A stretch of DNA of 64,000 nt, from contig NZ_BMYZ01000001.1 in assembly GCF_014652535.1 (NCBI RefSeq), positions 2,232,001-2,296,000 of the forward strand, written 5' to 3'. The DNA is from Cellvibrio zantedeschiae. GTDB taxonomy: Bacteria; Pseudomonadota; Gammaproteobacteria; Pseudomonadales; Cellvibrionaceae. Under the pieces are notes generated by a model that saw nothing but the letters and a program-made list of their open reading frames with translations, ran no database searches and was not told the origin of the DNA. The translations under genes and the position numbers were made by a program. Of the stretch, positions 55,699 to 64,000 are shown piece by piece. The stretch's first letter is position 1. Every line of letters begins with the position of its first letter.

Positions 55699-56319
55699 CT
55701 ACCACTCAATTCCCTTCTGCGCTTTCACACCAGAATCAAACGCGTGCTTGATAGCTTTCACTTCACTAAATGTATCTGCCAAATCTTCCAAATATTTTTT
55801 AGCACCACGCCCGGTGATAATGACATTTTGACTAATGGGACGATTCTCAATTGCGCTGACTACTTTGTCTTTGTCGAGATATTTATAGTTGAGCATATAA
55901 GTTAATTCATCCATCAAGACCAAATGAATTTCCGGATCATTAAATATATGTTCACATTCAGCCCATACTTGCTCTGCCGCCGCTTTATCCTGCTCGGCAT
56001 TTTGGGTTTCCCAGGTAAAGCCTGTGCCCATGACAAAATATTCGAGTTTTGGATTTTCTCCACGAAAAACACTTTCCGTTAGAAAATTCTTTTCGCCACA
56101 TTCCCAAGTACCTTTAATAAATTGCACTATGGCGACTTTATAGCCATGACCTAAACAGCGCAAAGCCGTACCAAAACCGGAACTACTTTTTCCTTTGCCA
56201 TCGCCAGTCAACACAATTACTACACCGCGATCCTCTGTAGCGCGAGCAATTTTTGCATCCACAATTTCTTTGCGCTGCTGCATACGCTCCTGATGGCGTT
56301 TAGCTTTTTCGTCGGTCAT
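55699..56319 (-). CDS. cobO: cob(I)yrinic acid a,c-diamide adenosyltransferase
   Basis: CobO/BtuR adds the adenosyl group to reduced corrinoids. The 206-residue protein has the P-loop VIVLTGDGKGKSSSGFGTALR in two parts near residue 33, VAIVQFIKGTWECGE, LVLMDELTYMLNYKYL and VIITGRGAKKYL, all canonical. It is downstream of the riboswitch-controlled TonB receptor on the same strand, but a terminator hairpin lies between them. Confidence 0.95.
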   Translation of the reverse strand: MTDEKAKRHQERMQQRKEIVDAKIARATEDRGVVIVLTGDGKGKSSSGFGTALRCLGHGYKVAIVQFIKGTWECGEKNFLTESVFRGENPKLEYFVMGTGFTWETQNAEQDKAAAEQVWAECEHIFNDPEIHLVLMDELTYMLNYKYLDKDKVVSAIENRPISQNVIITGRGAKKYLEDLADTFSEVKAIKHAFDSGVKAQKGIEW

Positions 56320-56344
56320 GGAATAGCTCCTGAAAAATCACATT

Positions 56345-56369
56345 ATAAAAAAGGCGCGATAAACGCGCC
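56345..56369 (-). terminator. rho-independent terminator after the cobalamin receptor gene
   Basis: A 6-bp G/C stem (56353-56358 with 56364-56369) with an ATAAA loop is followed on the minus strand by a T run (complement of 56346-56352). It lies 22 bases beyond the receptor stop and before cobO, so it may attenuate rather than fully separate the two. Confidence 0.85.
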
Positions 56370-56391
56370 CTTAGTTTTACGCTGCTAAAAC

Positions 56392-58347
56392 TTAAAAACG
56401 GTAAGTTGCATGCGCGCTGTAGGTCTGTTTAGGTTGCGGATACAAATAAGTACCTCTCCAACTTGTACCTTCGTAATCTGAATATTTTTCACCGGTCAGG
56501 TTCTTAACACGCAAACCTAATTCCAGCGCATTAATGTCCCACAAAATATTAAGATTAAACAAGGTTACAGGGTCAACCTGATCTTGGCTATTGGCATTAT
56601 CACCCACTAAATAACGGCTGCCGATGTAATTGGCATCAATACTGACGTTAATGTTTTTAATAAAAGTAAATACAATACCTAAGTTCGCAGTGTTTTTGGC
56701 AACATAGGGAACAGCTTTATCTTTAAAGCTACCCGAGGTTAATTCTGCATCGGTGTAAGTGTAGTTACCGTGCAAGCCGACTTGTTCGCTTAATTGCACC
56801 TCACCATCAAACAACAAACCCTGACGCTCAGATTCTGGCAAGTTGATATTGGCACCATATGCGCCCGCCATAGGGTCATACATAATTTCGTTATCAACCA
56901 CCATATTGAACAAACTGTATTTTACGCTGGCAGATTCTGCTGTCCACGCCAAACCCAATTCTTGTGATTTACTGGTTTGCACTTCAAGGAAATCTACATC
57001 TGGCTCAACAAAACCATTTTCATCTGCATTTGCAAAACGGAAACCATCTGCATAGCGGCCAAACACACGCCAATTAGAATCAATTTGATAATTAATACCA
57101 AACTCGCCGATATTGACTGAATCGCTATGCTTGTTCGACAAAGCACGATTTTTATCATCAACACTCGCGTGACGCAAACCAGCATTCAAAGTTACCGTTT
57201 TAGTCGCGGGATAAATAACCTGGGCATAAACGTCTTGCTGTTTTTGTGAAATGTCAGTGTAGCCATCTTCAGTAGAGTAATCCGCATCTACCTGATCATA
57301 ACCGAAAGTAATGACTGCATTACCATTTGCGGTTGGCAATGAACCCACAAGACGCGGAGTAAGATTTTTTACGCGCATTTCATAGGCATTACCGTAAGGA
57401 TAATAACCGTCAGTTTTGTCGTAATCTTCGTAAAGGTATTCACCGGTTTCATCGCGATCTGAATATTCAGCTAACAATGACCAGTTATCCAAAAACTTAA
57501 CTTCGCCGCCAACGCGACTCAAATCTGTATCTTGATTCGAGTAATCGTCCGGAGTGTTAGAGTGACGTGGATTTTTAACTGCATCTTTTGCCAACAAATT
57601 ACCTGGTAAACCTAACTCATCTTCAATTTTTTGCTTTTCAATAAATACATTGCCGAGCTCAAAATCGTAAGCAATTTTTCCCAACACATTGGTCACTTCT
57701 GAACGGTTGTTTTCACGGTAGTTATCAAGCTCACGCTTTTGCGCACTCAGGTTATAGCTCAAACCATTATTAAAACCCTGGCTTACACTCGCCGTGTAAT
57801 TTTTCAAATCGTAATTGCCAGATTCTGCGCTAACAACTGCATTCAAATCGCCAGCTTTAGCTTTGCGCGTAATGATATTAATTACACCACCTACGGCTTG
57901 ATCACCGTAAAGAACGCCTGCACTACCCTGTACAATTTCAACGCGTTCAACATCCTTCACTGCGACTGTATTTAACGCAGGACCTGCAAGACTTGGATTA
58001 TTTAATTTACGTCCATCAACCAATACCAAGGTATTGCTGGATGCATTAGCGGAAAAACCACGCATAGCAACAGTTACGTTGCGGCCGCCACTGCCATCCA
58101 AATCCTGAATCTGAATCCCTGCTTGCGTGCGCAAAATTTCTGTAATCGTAGTTGCACCGCTCAAACGAATTTGCTCGGCATCAATCACTTTAATTTGCGT
58201 AGCCACGGGCATAGCTGGGCCTTCGCTACGGGTAGCACTCACCACAACCGTTTCGATTTTTTCATCGACAGCAAAAGCTGAGGGGATAAACGCGATTGAC
58301 AATAAAGCCGCGCTAATAGGCGTTAATGCGAAAGATTTGAAAGACAT
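56392..58347 (-). CDS. TonB-dependent corrinoid receptor (BtuB-like), riboswitch controlled
   Basis: The 651-residue outer-membrane receptor has a signal peptide (about 1-26, ending SAFAVDE), a TonB box ETVVVSATR, a plug domain with TVAMRGFSANASSNTLVLVDG and VERVEIVQGSAGVLYGDQAVGGVI, and a barrel ending in YSAHATYRF. The frame extends to 58464, but the ATG at 58347 precedes the signal peptide and follows a ribosome binding region. The cobalamin riboswitch upstream is the strongest evidence that it imports corrinoids. It works with the btuF-C-D type genes at 59146-61795. Confidence 0.9.
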   Translation of the reverse strand: MSFKSFALTPISAALLSIAFIPSAFAVDEKIETVVVSATRSEGPAMPVATQIKVIDAEQIRLSGATTITEILRTQAGIQIQDLDGSGGRNVTVAMRGFSANASSNTLVLVDGRKLNNPSLAGPALNTVAVKDVERVEIVQGSAGVLYGDQAVGGVINIITRKAKAGDLNAVVSAESGNYDLKNYTASVSQGFNNGLSYNLSAQKRELDNYRENNRSEVTNVLGKIAYDFELGNVFIEKQKIEDELGLPGNLLAKDAVKNPRHSNTPDDYSNQDTDLSRVGGEVKFLDNWSLLAEYSDRDETGEYLYEDYDKTDGYYPYGNAYEMRVKNLTPRLVGSLPTANGNAVITFGYDQVDADYSTEDGYTDISQKQQDVYAQVIYPATKTVTLNAGLRHASVDDKNRALSNKHSDSVNIGEFGINYQIDSNWRVFGRYADGFRFANADENGFVEPDVDFLEVQTSKSQELGLAWTAESASVKYSLFNMVVDNEIMYDPMAGAYGANINLPESERQGLLFDGEVQLSEQVGLHGNYTYTDAELTSGSFKDKAVPYVAKNTANLGIVFTFIKNINVSIDANYIGSRYLVGDNANSQDQVDPVTLFNLNILWDINALELGLRVKNLTGEKYSDYEGTSWRGTYLYPQPKQTYSAHATYRF

Positions 58348-58477
58348 AATTTCCTCAATCCAAAAAAATGGGATGAGGGAGGGGAAGCGGGAATAATGCG
58401 CGAGACTAATTTTACACAGCCCCGTAAAACACAGAATTTCCACCGATGTTGCCCTCCGCGACATCGTGAATATAGGG

Positions 58478-58612
58478 TTTTGAGGCTGGTATCGGACTTA
58501 TTACCTGAATAAAACAGGCCTATTTACCGTTGCGGGGGCAGTGTTGGCTTTGCTACATCTATGAGCGCACCAAACTTCCCATTTAATTTGACCCTTGCTG
58601 TCGCTGAAAAAA
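58478..58612 (-). promoter_or_regulatory. cobalamin riboswitch
   Basis: On the minus strand the 5' leader of the receptor gene contains the core elements of the cobalamin aptamer in order. These are AAATGGGAAGTTTGGTG (near 58571-58587), the B12 box CTGCCCCCGCAACGGTAA (near 58524-58541), a small hairpin, and AAGTCCGATACCAGCC (near 58484-58499). A hairpin with arms near 58444-58449 and 58460-58465 follows, which could be the expression platform. It lies about 130 bases upstream of the receptor start. Bound B12 would lower receptor expression. The exact 5' and 3' edges are approximate. Confidence 0.92.
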
Positions 58613-58684
58613 GCAGCGATTTGGCACGTCAAACACCTCGGCGCGCAGGGTAAGAGTTTGAAGAGAGCGAGTCAAGCAGAAATA

Positions 58685-59134
58685 CTATTTAGCCGGTTTG
58701 CGTTTTATATATACGGTTCGATGAACACGTGCCACCAACTTCTGATCGGCACCAAATATTTCTACCACAAATTCTGGCAGATATTTTTCTCCATCAGCAG
58801 TTGCTGCGCGGATTTCTGCAATTTTTTCTTCGGTGAGAGTGAATTTTGCGGTGACGTGTGTACGACCGGGGGAAATAAAATCAATCTCGGCTTTTTTATC
58901 CCACACATAATAATCGCGCCCCAGATTTTCCATGAGCATCAACATGTACCAAGGGTCGGTCATGGCGAATAAGTTGCCGCCAAATTGCGTGCGAACATTG
59001 TTGCGGTTGTACCAACGCAATTTTAAAGCAATTTCTATTTCGCGAAAGTTATTGGTGATGCGCGTTACTTTGATGGCGTTAAAAAACAAAGGTGGCCATA
59101 AATTAATGATGTGTCGCAGAGTATTGGCTTTCAT
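58685..59134 (-). CDS. DUF4442 (hot-dog thioesterase-like) protein
   Basis: The 149-residue protein belongs to the DUF4442 family of hot-dog fold proteins related to the YiiD C-terminal domain. It shows LWPPLFFNAIKVTRITNNF near the N terminus, RWYNRNNVRTQFGGNLFAMTDP (in two parts) and IDFISPGRTHVTAKF. Its activity is unproven; a thioesterase role is by fold only. It lies 11 bases after the btuD-type gene and before the riboswitch, so it seems to be the last gene of the ABC transporter operon. Confidence 0.8.
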   Translation of the reverse strand: MKANTLRHIINLWPPLFFNAIKVTRITNNFREIEIALKLRWYNRNNVRTQFGGNLFAMTDPWYMLMLMENLGRDYYVWDKKAEIDFISPGRTHVTAKFTLTEEKIAEIRAATADGEKYLPEFVVEIFGADQKLVARVHRTVYIKRKPAK

Positions 59135-59145
59135 ACTATTGGCCT

Positions 59146-59937
59146 TTATAAATGCGCAACGCGGTTAGTGGGAATAATAACGACGCCATCATCGCGGCAA
59201 TCCACATGAGCAGTTACACCATATACCTTTGCAAGATTTTCTGGTGTGAGTACCTTTACGGGCTCACCTTCTGCAACCAGCTTACCGTGATGCATTAAAA
59301 TCAAGCGCGAACAAAAACGCGCTGCCAAACTTAAATCATGTAGCGCTGCAATAACTGCCCCGCCCTGCTGCGCGTGGGATTGTAGCAATTCCATAATGTG
59401 CAATTGGTGATATACATCCAAGGCCGCAATGGGCTCATCTGCCAGAATCAATTTGGGATTGCCCGCAAAAACACGAGCCAATAATGCACGCTGTAATTCA
59501 CCGCCCGATAATTCTGTTACCGGGCGCTCCGCCAATGTGTGAATATCTGTCATGGTTAACGCATGTTGAATGGCAGCTTCATCTTCAGCACTGCTATTGA
59601 CCGCAGAATTCCAGGGCGAGCGGCCAAGTGCAACCAGATTTTTTACGCTCAAAGGCCACGCAGGTGTTTCATGCTGCGCGAGGTAAGCCATAAAACGCGC
59701 GCGAACTTGCGCGGGAATTTTTTCTACCAAGGTGGGAATATTTTGCGGTGCGAGACTGACCTCGCCTGATTTTGGTTTTACCAAAGCAGCAAGCATGCGC
59801 AAGAGCGAACTTTTGCCAGCACCGTTAGGGCCGATCAAACCAACAAACTCACCAGCCTCAACATGCATAGTCATGTGCTCAACAACTGTTTTGTTGCCAA
59901 GGCTCAGGGATAAATTACTTGCCGATAAATAATTCAT
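59146..59937 (-). CDS. corrinoid (FecCD-type) ABC transporter ATP-binding protein, BtuD-like
   Basis: The 263-residue ATPase has Walker A GPNGAGKSSLLRML near residue 36, Q-loop region AYLAQHE, signature LSGGELQRALLARVF, Walker B LILADEPIAALD and the switch histidine ALHDLSLAA. It is the energising subunit of a periplasmic-binding-protein-dependent importer. The start ATG is one base past the permease stop, so translation is coupled. The corrinoid substrate is inferred from the riboswitch-linked receptor and cob genes; iron-siderophore importers look similar. Confidence 0.88.
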   Translation of the reverse strand: MNYLSASNLSLSLGNKTVVEHMTMHVEAGEFVGLIGPNGAGKSSLLRMLAALVKPKSGEVSLAPQNIPTLVEKIPAQVRARFMAYLAQHETPAWPLSVKNLVALGRSPWNSAVNSSAEDEAAIQHALTMTDIHTLAERPVTELSGGELQRALLARVFAGNPKLILADEPIAALDVYHQLHIMELLQSHAQQGGAVIAALHDLSLAARFCSRLILMHHGKLVAEGEPVKVLTPENLAKVYGVTAHVDCRDDGVVIIPTNRVAHL

Positions 59938-59938
59938 G

Positions 59939-60937
59939 TTAAATCCAACGCGAACGCGTTTTTAAAATTAACATTAAAAAGAATGGCCCACCCACCAATG
60001 AAGTAACCACACCTAATTTTAATTCGCGTGCAACATCTAGTTGCCGCACTAAAATATCTGCACCTAGTACCAAAAGCGCACCGCCTAAAGCACTGGCAAT
60101 TAAAAGTCGCCCTGGTGTATGGCCAACCAATGGCCGCAATAAATGCGGCACCACCAAACCGACAAAACCAATACTGCCGCTCACAGCAACTGATGCGCCC
60201 ACACACAAGGCCAAACCCGCTAATAGTAAATTGCGTTCTCGCAATGGACTAAAGCCCAAGGTTGAAGCCGTTTCTTCGCCAAGACTTAGCGCATTTAAAA
60301 AACGGTAGCGACTTAATAATAAAACCCAACCCACAATAATAAAGGGCGCAGCTATGTAAACGTGATGTATGTTGCGATTGGCGAGCGAGCCCATCAACCA
60401 AAAAACAATTTCCTGCATGGCAAATAAACTGGGTGCAAAATTCAATGCAACGCCAATCATGGCCCCAGCGATTGCATTAATCGCAACGCCCGCCAAAATT
60501 AATGAAAGTACACTACTGCGAAAACCTGCTAATAAATACACCAGCACCAAGGCAACCAAAGCACCGAGAATGGCAGCAACAGGTAATAAATACCAAACGC
60601 TAGTTGCCAAACCAAAATACAACACTAATACAGCACCAAATGCGGCACCACTGGAAACACCTAAAATCCCTGGTTCCGCCAACGGGTTGCGCAAAAAGCC
60701 TTGCATAGCTGCGCCCGCCAAACCCAAAGTTGCACCCACCAAAATAGCCAGCAGAACACGGGGTAAGCGAATTTCCCACACAACGGTTTGATGCAACGAC
60801 GGTGTGTGACTCAACAAATCTTTTATCGCCTGAACGACTGATATTGATGCATTACCCATAGTGAGCGAAAAAATAAATGTCGCCACCACACCAAACGCAA
60901 GCAATGAAATCAAAATTGGAAATGAATTTTTTTGCAC
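59939..60937 (-). CDS. FecCD-family ABC transporter permease, BtuC-like
   Basis: This 332-residue inner-membrane permease has about ten membrane helices and the family landmarks: IRLPRVLLAILVGATLGLAGA near residue 58, GFLRNPLAEPGILGVSSGAAFGA, FWLMGSLANR and the ATPase-contacting IGFVGLVVPHLLRPLVGHTPGR stretch in two parts. It starts with a GTG at 60937 shortly after the binding-protein gene. It forms the channel of the presumed vitamin B12 importer. Confidence 0.9.
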   Translation of the reverse strand: MQKNSFPILISLLAFGVVATFIFSLTMGNASISVVQAIKDLLSHTPSLHQTVVWEIRLPRVLLAILVGATLGLAGAAMQGFLRNPLAEPGILGVSSGAAFGAVLVLYFGLATSVWYLLPVAAILGALVALVLVYLLAGFRSSVLSLILAGVAINAIAGAMIGVALNFAPSLFAMQEIVFWLMGSLANRNIHHVYIAAPFIIVGWVLLLSRYRFLNALSLGEETASTLGFSPLRERNLLLAGLALCVGASVAVSGSIGFVGLVVPHLLRPLVGHTPGRLLIASALGGALLVLGADILVRQLDVARELKLGVVTSLVGGPFFLMLILKTRSRWI

Positions 60938-60952
60938 GTGAGTTCCTTGTTA

Positions 60953-61795
60953 TCAGTAAGGCAAGCTTTTGCGCTGCTGCATTAGACTTTCAATCGCATC
61001 TGCCGCGACAGGTGCCACACAGGATAAGGTAGATGGCAAGCGAATAATTTTTACATGATTGCTGCGCAAGGCAGGATGCTCCACATACTCTTGCGCGAGC
61101 GAAAATGCCTGCACATCAGAGGCTTCAAGAATAATTACTTTAGGTTGGGCGAGAATAAGTTCTTCTAAATCCAGCTGCCGAAATCCAACAATATTTTTAT
61201 CGAGAGCGAGATTATGAAAACCGGCGCGCGTCATTAATTCATTTTCTACCGTATCGCTACCTATCACCACGCCATTGGATGAATACCAAAAACCGGGAAC
61301 AGGTTTTATTGTTTTCCGTGCTTCATCTAACTGTGCCAATTTTTGCTCCAGTTCTTGCGCCATAACTTCTGCTTCTGCTGGTCGGCTAACCAAATCGCCA
61401 AAACGACGAATGTGGGTGGATATATCATCCAGGTTGCGCGGCAAATCCAACAGCTCTACGCGAAAATTCAACTGTTTTAATAACGCCCTGAGATCAGACG
61501 ACGTAAAAGTGCCCGCCAAAACCAAATCAGGATTGCGCGGCACTATGTCTTCCGCAAGGCCACGATTTAAATTGTATTTTTTTGCTTGCTCAGCCACCGA
61601 TGAAAATTGTGGGTTCGCAGAGAGGTAATACAGTGAATCTACGCGTGCGGGCTCTACGAGCTTAATGAGCAGTGCATCTAAACAAAGATTGATAGAAACG
61701 ATACGTTGCGCGGTAACAACTTCCTCTGCACACGTAGCTTGAATGAAGGAAAAGAAGGTTAGCGCAAAAGCCAGTACAAAACGTATATTGCGCAT
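60953..61795 (-). CDS. periplasmic corrinoid-binding protein, BtuF-like
   Basis: The 280-residue protein has a signal peptide (about 1-22, ending ATCAEE) and a class III periplasmic binding fold: RIVSINLCLDALLIKLVEP, DIVPRNPDLVLAGTFTS, DLPRNLDDISTHIRRFG and VIILEASDVQAF. The frame opens at a GTG (61807); the ATG at 61795 gives a normal signal peptide. The order of binding protein, permease, ATPase is that of btuF-C-D type operons. Specificity is from context only. Confidence 0.85.
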   Translation of the reverse strand: MRNIRFVLAFALTFFSFIQATCAEEVVTAQRIVSINLCLDALLIKLVEPARVDSLYYLSANPQFSSVAEQAKKYNLNRGLAEDIVPRNPDLVLAGTFTSSDLRALLKQLNFRVELLDLPRNLDDISTHIRRFGDLVSRPAEAEVMAQELEQKLAQLDEARKTIKPVPGFWYSSNGVVIGSDTVENELMTRAGFHNLALDKNIVGFRQLDLEELILAQPKVIILEASDVQAFSLAQEYVEHPALRSNHVKIIRLPSTLSCVAPVAADAIESLMQQRKSLPY

Positions 61796-61826
61796 AAAAA
61801 GAATCACAGTGCAGGTGAGCGGTTAA

Positions 61827-61854
61827 TTCAAGGCTAGCAATCACCAGCCTTGAA
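61827..61854 (-). terminator. hairpin between the ROK kinase and btuF-like genes
   Basis: A perfect 9-bp stem (61827-61835 with 61846-61854) lies just after the kinase stop. The T tract on the minus strand is short (ATTAA), so termination strength is uncertain. Confidence 0.6.
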
Positions 61855-61869
61855 CTCATTTGCGCTGGA

Positions 61870-62778
61870 TTATAACGGATTCAACCAAGCTGCGCCGCGC
61901 ACTCCACTCGAATCACCGTGAACGGCTTGAACGATGGGTGTATCGCATTCAAAACCAAATACGTAATTACTCAGGAGTTGCGGAACGGTAGTGTAAATTT
62001 CTGCAATATTGGAAGCACCACCACCCAGCACGATAATGTCCGGATCCATAATATTGATCACTGCCGCCAAACCACGCGCAAGCTGATCAAAGTAAGCGTC
62101 CAATACCTGGCGGGCATGGATTTCTTCTTTCGCGGCGCGCTCGGCAATTTCGTGGCCTTTTAATTTCAAGCCAGTCACCATCTCGTAGGATTTGCACAAG
62201 CCAGTACCGGAAAGAAAAGTTTCCTGACAGCCGGATTTACCGCAGTAGCAAGGGCGCGCTTCCAATTCGGAGTCGTGCGTCCAAGGCAAGGAGTTGTGCC
62301 CCCACTCCCCCGCTACACCATTTGGCCCAACAATGGGTTGGCCTTTAAAGGCTACACCGGCGCCGCAGCCGGTTCCCAAAATCCCTGCAAAAACGAGGTC
62401 AGACCCGCGACCTGCACCGTCAGTCGCTTCGGAAACCGCAAGGCAGTTCGCATCGTTAGTGACTTTTACATCTCGGCTCAAATGCGCGGAGAGATCTTTT
62501 TGGAAGGGCATTCCATTCAACCAAGTCGAATTGGCATTCTTAACAAAACCGGTTTTGCGCGAAATGGTTCCTGGAATGCCGATGCCTACAGGAATATTCT
62601 TCTGACCAGCGGCAGCTTCTGCTTGGGTGACAAGACTCCCGATGTCGCGCAAGGTTGCGGCGTAGTCGTCGCGAACCGTAGGTATGCGGGTGCGGAACAG
62701 CTCCTGACTACTGCCATTCAGCAAAATCACCTCAGTTTTGGTACCACCAAGGTCTATTCCAATTCGAAAATCTGTCAT
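61870..62778 (-). CDS. ROK family sugar kinase (fructokinase/Mak-like)
   Basis: The 302-residue kinase has the ROK pattern: N-terminal phosphate loop [42 protein letters not shown] with the catalytic Asp, GTGCGAGVA, the [10 protein letters not shown] stretch and the zinc-binding [15 protein letters not shown]. It ends VLGGGASNI and GVRGAAWL. The sequence is closest in feel to Mak fructokinase, but N-acetylglucosamine or glucose as substrate cannot be excluded. It would feed cytosolic hexose into glycolysis. Confidence 0.85.
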   Translation of the reverse strand: MTDFRIGIDLGGTKTEVILLNGSSQELFRTRIPTVRDDYAATLRDIGSLVTQAEAAAGQKNIPVGIGIPGTISRKTGFVKNANSTWLNGMPFQKDLSAHLSRDVKVTNDANCLAVSEATDGAGRGSDLVFAGILGTGCGAGVAFKGQPIVGPNGVAGEWGHNSLPWTHDSELEARPCYCGKSGCQETFLSGTGLCKSYEMVTGLKLKGHEIAERAAKEEIHARQVLDAYFDQLARGLAAVINIMDPDIIVLGGGASNIAEIYTTVPQLLSNYVFGFECDTPIVQAVHGDSSGVRGAAWLNPL

Positions 62779-62942
62779 TTTATGAAACCCGTTACATAGG
62801 AAAGGCGCGATTATAGGTTTTTGGCGTTACACAACGCAAATCACGGATTGCAAAGACCTTTTGCCTTTGCTGAATGGCCATTTAGATCATTTGCGCTACA
62901 CTCATAGAAATCTTATAGATCCCTGACTCGATGTAGAAGCCT

Positions 62943-63311
62943 ATGACTCAAGAACGCCGTCGCTTTAGCCGAATTGATTTTGATGCCCGCGTGGAAATCG
63001 CGCAAGGTGATAAAAACTGGCAAGCACAACTATTGGATGTTTCACTAAAAGGTTTGTTGCTCGCTAAACTTAGCCCCTACCAATTACAACCTAATACGCC
63101 CCTGCTCGTAAAAATTATATTGTCGGACCAAACCAGCATTGCCATGTCCACCCAAGTGGTGCATCAAACACTGGAGCAGTTGCATTTGGCTTGCGTGTCC
63201 ATTGATATAGATAGCATCAGCCATTTGCGCCGCCTTATCGAACTCAATATCGGCGACGCTGCGGCGGCTGAACGTGAATTATCTGAATTGATTGCCAGTG
63301 CTGATAACTAA
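62943..63311 (+). CDS. PilZ domain protein
   Basis: The 122-residue protein is essentially one PilZ domain, the c-di-GMP receptor fold. It has the RxxxR arm near the N terminus (ERRRFSRIDF) and the D-x-S-x-x-G motif in LLDVSLKGLLL. Both are complete, so c-di-GMP binding is likely. No output domain is fused. A second PilZ gene starts 47 bases further on. Confidence 0.9.
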   Translation: MTQERRRFSRIDFDARVEIAQGDKNWQAQLLDVSLKGLLLAKLSPYQLQPNTPLLVKIILSDQTSIAMSTQVVHQTLEQLHLACVSIDIDSISHLRRLIELNIGDAAAAERELSELIASADN

Positions 63312-63357
63312 GTTTAATTACTAACTCAGCCTAAGGTGGATTATTGAGGTTAACCGC

Positions 63358-63696
63358 ATGAACTATGATGACCGCAGAGCGAGCCCGCGCTACCCATTAC
63401 GCGCCTTTGCTGAATTAGGTAGCTCAGATAGAGAATGGGCTGCTCACGTTTTGGATATTTCTTATTACGGCGCGCGCATTGCTCTACTGGATGAATACAA
63501 TCTCTGCGCAGGCGATCCCATTCGTTTGCGTTTGGAAATTCCTGAAATGCAAGTTCCTGAAGGCATGCTGCCCTATTTGCATTTGGAGGGCACGCTCGTT
63601 CATCAACAAGAACATATGCTCGGCATTCAATACGAACCTGCAAGCGAATTGGACGCTGAATTGTTAAAACAAATTCTCGCCAACCTTAATAAATAA
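63358..63696 (+). CDS. PilZ domain protein
   Basis: The 112-residue protein is again a lone PilZ domain, with DRRASPRYPLRAF carrying RxxxR and VLDISYYGARI carrying D-x-S-x-x-G. Its similarity to the preceding protein is limited, so the pair is a family duplication of some age. The two are probably cotranscribed and could tune responses such as motility or polysaccharide output in response to c-di-GMP. Confidence 0.9.
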   Translation: MNYDDRRASPRYPLRAFAELGSSDREWAAHVLDISYYGARIALLDEYNLCAGDPIRLRLEIPEMQVPEGMLPYLHLEGTLVHQQEHMLGIQYEPASELDAELLKQILANLNK

Positions 63697-63754
63697 TAAC
63701 CATTCATAAATTACAGCTCATCCAACACATTTTACTCGCAGCGAGCGCGCAATT

Positions 63755-64000
63755 TTAACTTGCTACACGCACTGAAAATCGCCGCGCTAACGCAGTAACA
63801 ACCAATGCAATTGCAATCAGGATTGTTGCAAGGGTAAACACCCAATGCATACCCGCCACTACAGCTTCTGAATGAATATCGCCCGCCCTTTTAACCCCAT
63901 AGGCATAGACTGCGCCCATCACAGAAGCACCAGTGATCAACCCTAAATTACGCGAAAGATTCAACATGCCGGAAACCAAACCGCGTTGATCAGAAGTACC
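63755..64000 (-). CDS. MFS transporter, partial (C-terminal end; runs off right edge)
   Basis: The last 81 codons of a major facilitator superfamily transporter are visible. The segment SDQRGLVSGMLNLSRNLG, followed by a helix with GASVMGAVYAYG and a final helix ATILIAIALVVTALARRF, matches the last two helices of EmrB/QacA-like drug exporters. The start lies beyond the window. The substrate cannot be inferred. Confidence 0.8.
   Translation of the reverse strand, partial: GTSDQRGLVSGMLNLSRNLGLITGASVMGAVYAYGVKRAGDIHSEAVVAGMHWVFTLATILIAIALVVTALARRFSVRVAS

Overview
The window reads as a chromosomal segment of a gammaproteobacterium, most likely a member of the Cellvibrionaceae (Cellvibrio-like). 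The reasons are the glyA-nrdR-ribD-ribE-ribB-ribH-nusB-thiL-pgpA order, the polyserine linker in a secreted protease, a glycoside hydrolase inside a polysaccharide locus, and a wealth of TonB receptors and c-type cytochromes. The genus is an inference. No rRNA, tRNA, CRISPR array, transposase or prophage gene was seen.

Region 1 (1-13290, all minus strand) is the riboflavin/housekeeping block: glyA, an inserted secreted-zincin pair, nrdR, ribD, an RDD protein, ribE, a small membrane protein, a RibB with a dead RibA-like domain (RibBX), ribH, nusB, thiL, pgpA, a retropepsin-like protease, a complete stand-alone ribA, and the start of dapB. The zincin has no propeptide, and the gene upstream of it encodes a membrane-anchored propeptide-like domain.

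Region 2 (13799-30545) holds a tandem DUF4892-like periplasmic protein and then a large exopolysaccharide locus. It combines the Eps-type export machinery (EpsE/Wza, EpsF/Wzz, an EpsG-like protein with degraded kinase motifs, EpsL barrel) with homologues of all five xanthan glycosyltransferases (GumD, GumM, GumH, GumK, GumI), a GumE-like polymerase and a GumJ-like flippase. A secreted GH5 glycanase and a GT25 transferase are embedded, and no acyl- or pyruvyltransferase genes are present. The predicted product is an undecorated or differently decorated xanthan-like polymer. epsL and gumD run on the minus strand, convergent with the rest.

Region 3 (31110-44186) carries a YgjP-like metallopeptidase, a DMT exporter, two DUF1080 proteins (one fused to cytochrome c and a sorbosone-dehydrogenase-type propeller), a BtuB-like TonB receptor, an RDD / RoxA-like di-haem cytochrome / YceI group, and minCDE.

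Region 4 (44461-50849) contains a DUF3300 protein with a low-complexity tail, ettA, ppk2, a methyltransferase and a periplasmic two-domain sensor-like protein. Region 5 (51001-61795) is a cobalamin uptake and late-assembly cluster: cobQ facing cobT-cobS-cobU-cobC, then cobO, a TonB receptor under a cobalamin riboswitch, a DUF4442 protein and btuDCF-type ABC genes. It can import and finish corrinoids, but no ring-building genes are in the window. The right end has a ROK sugar kinase, two small PilZ proteins in tandem and the end of an MFS transporter.
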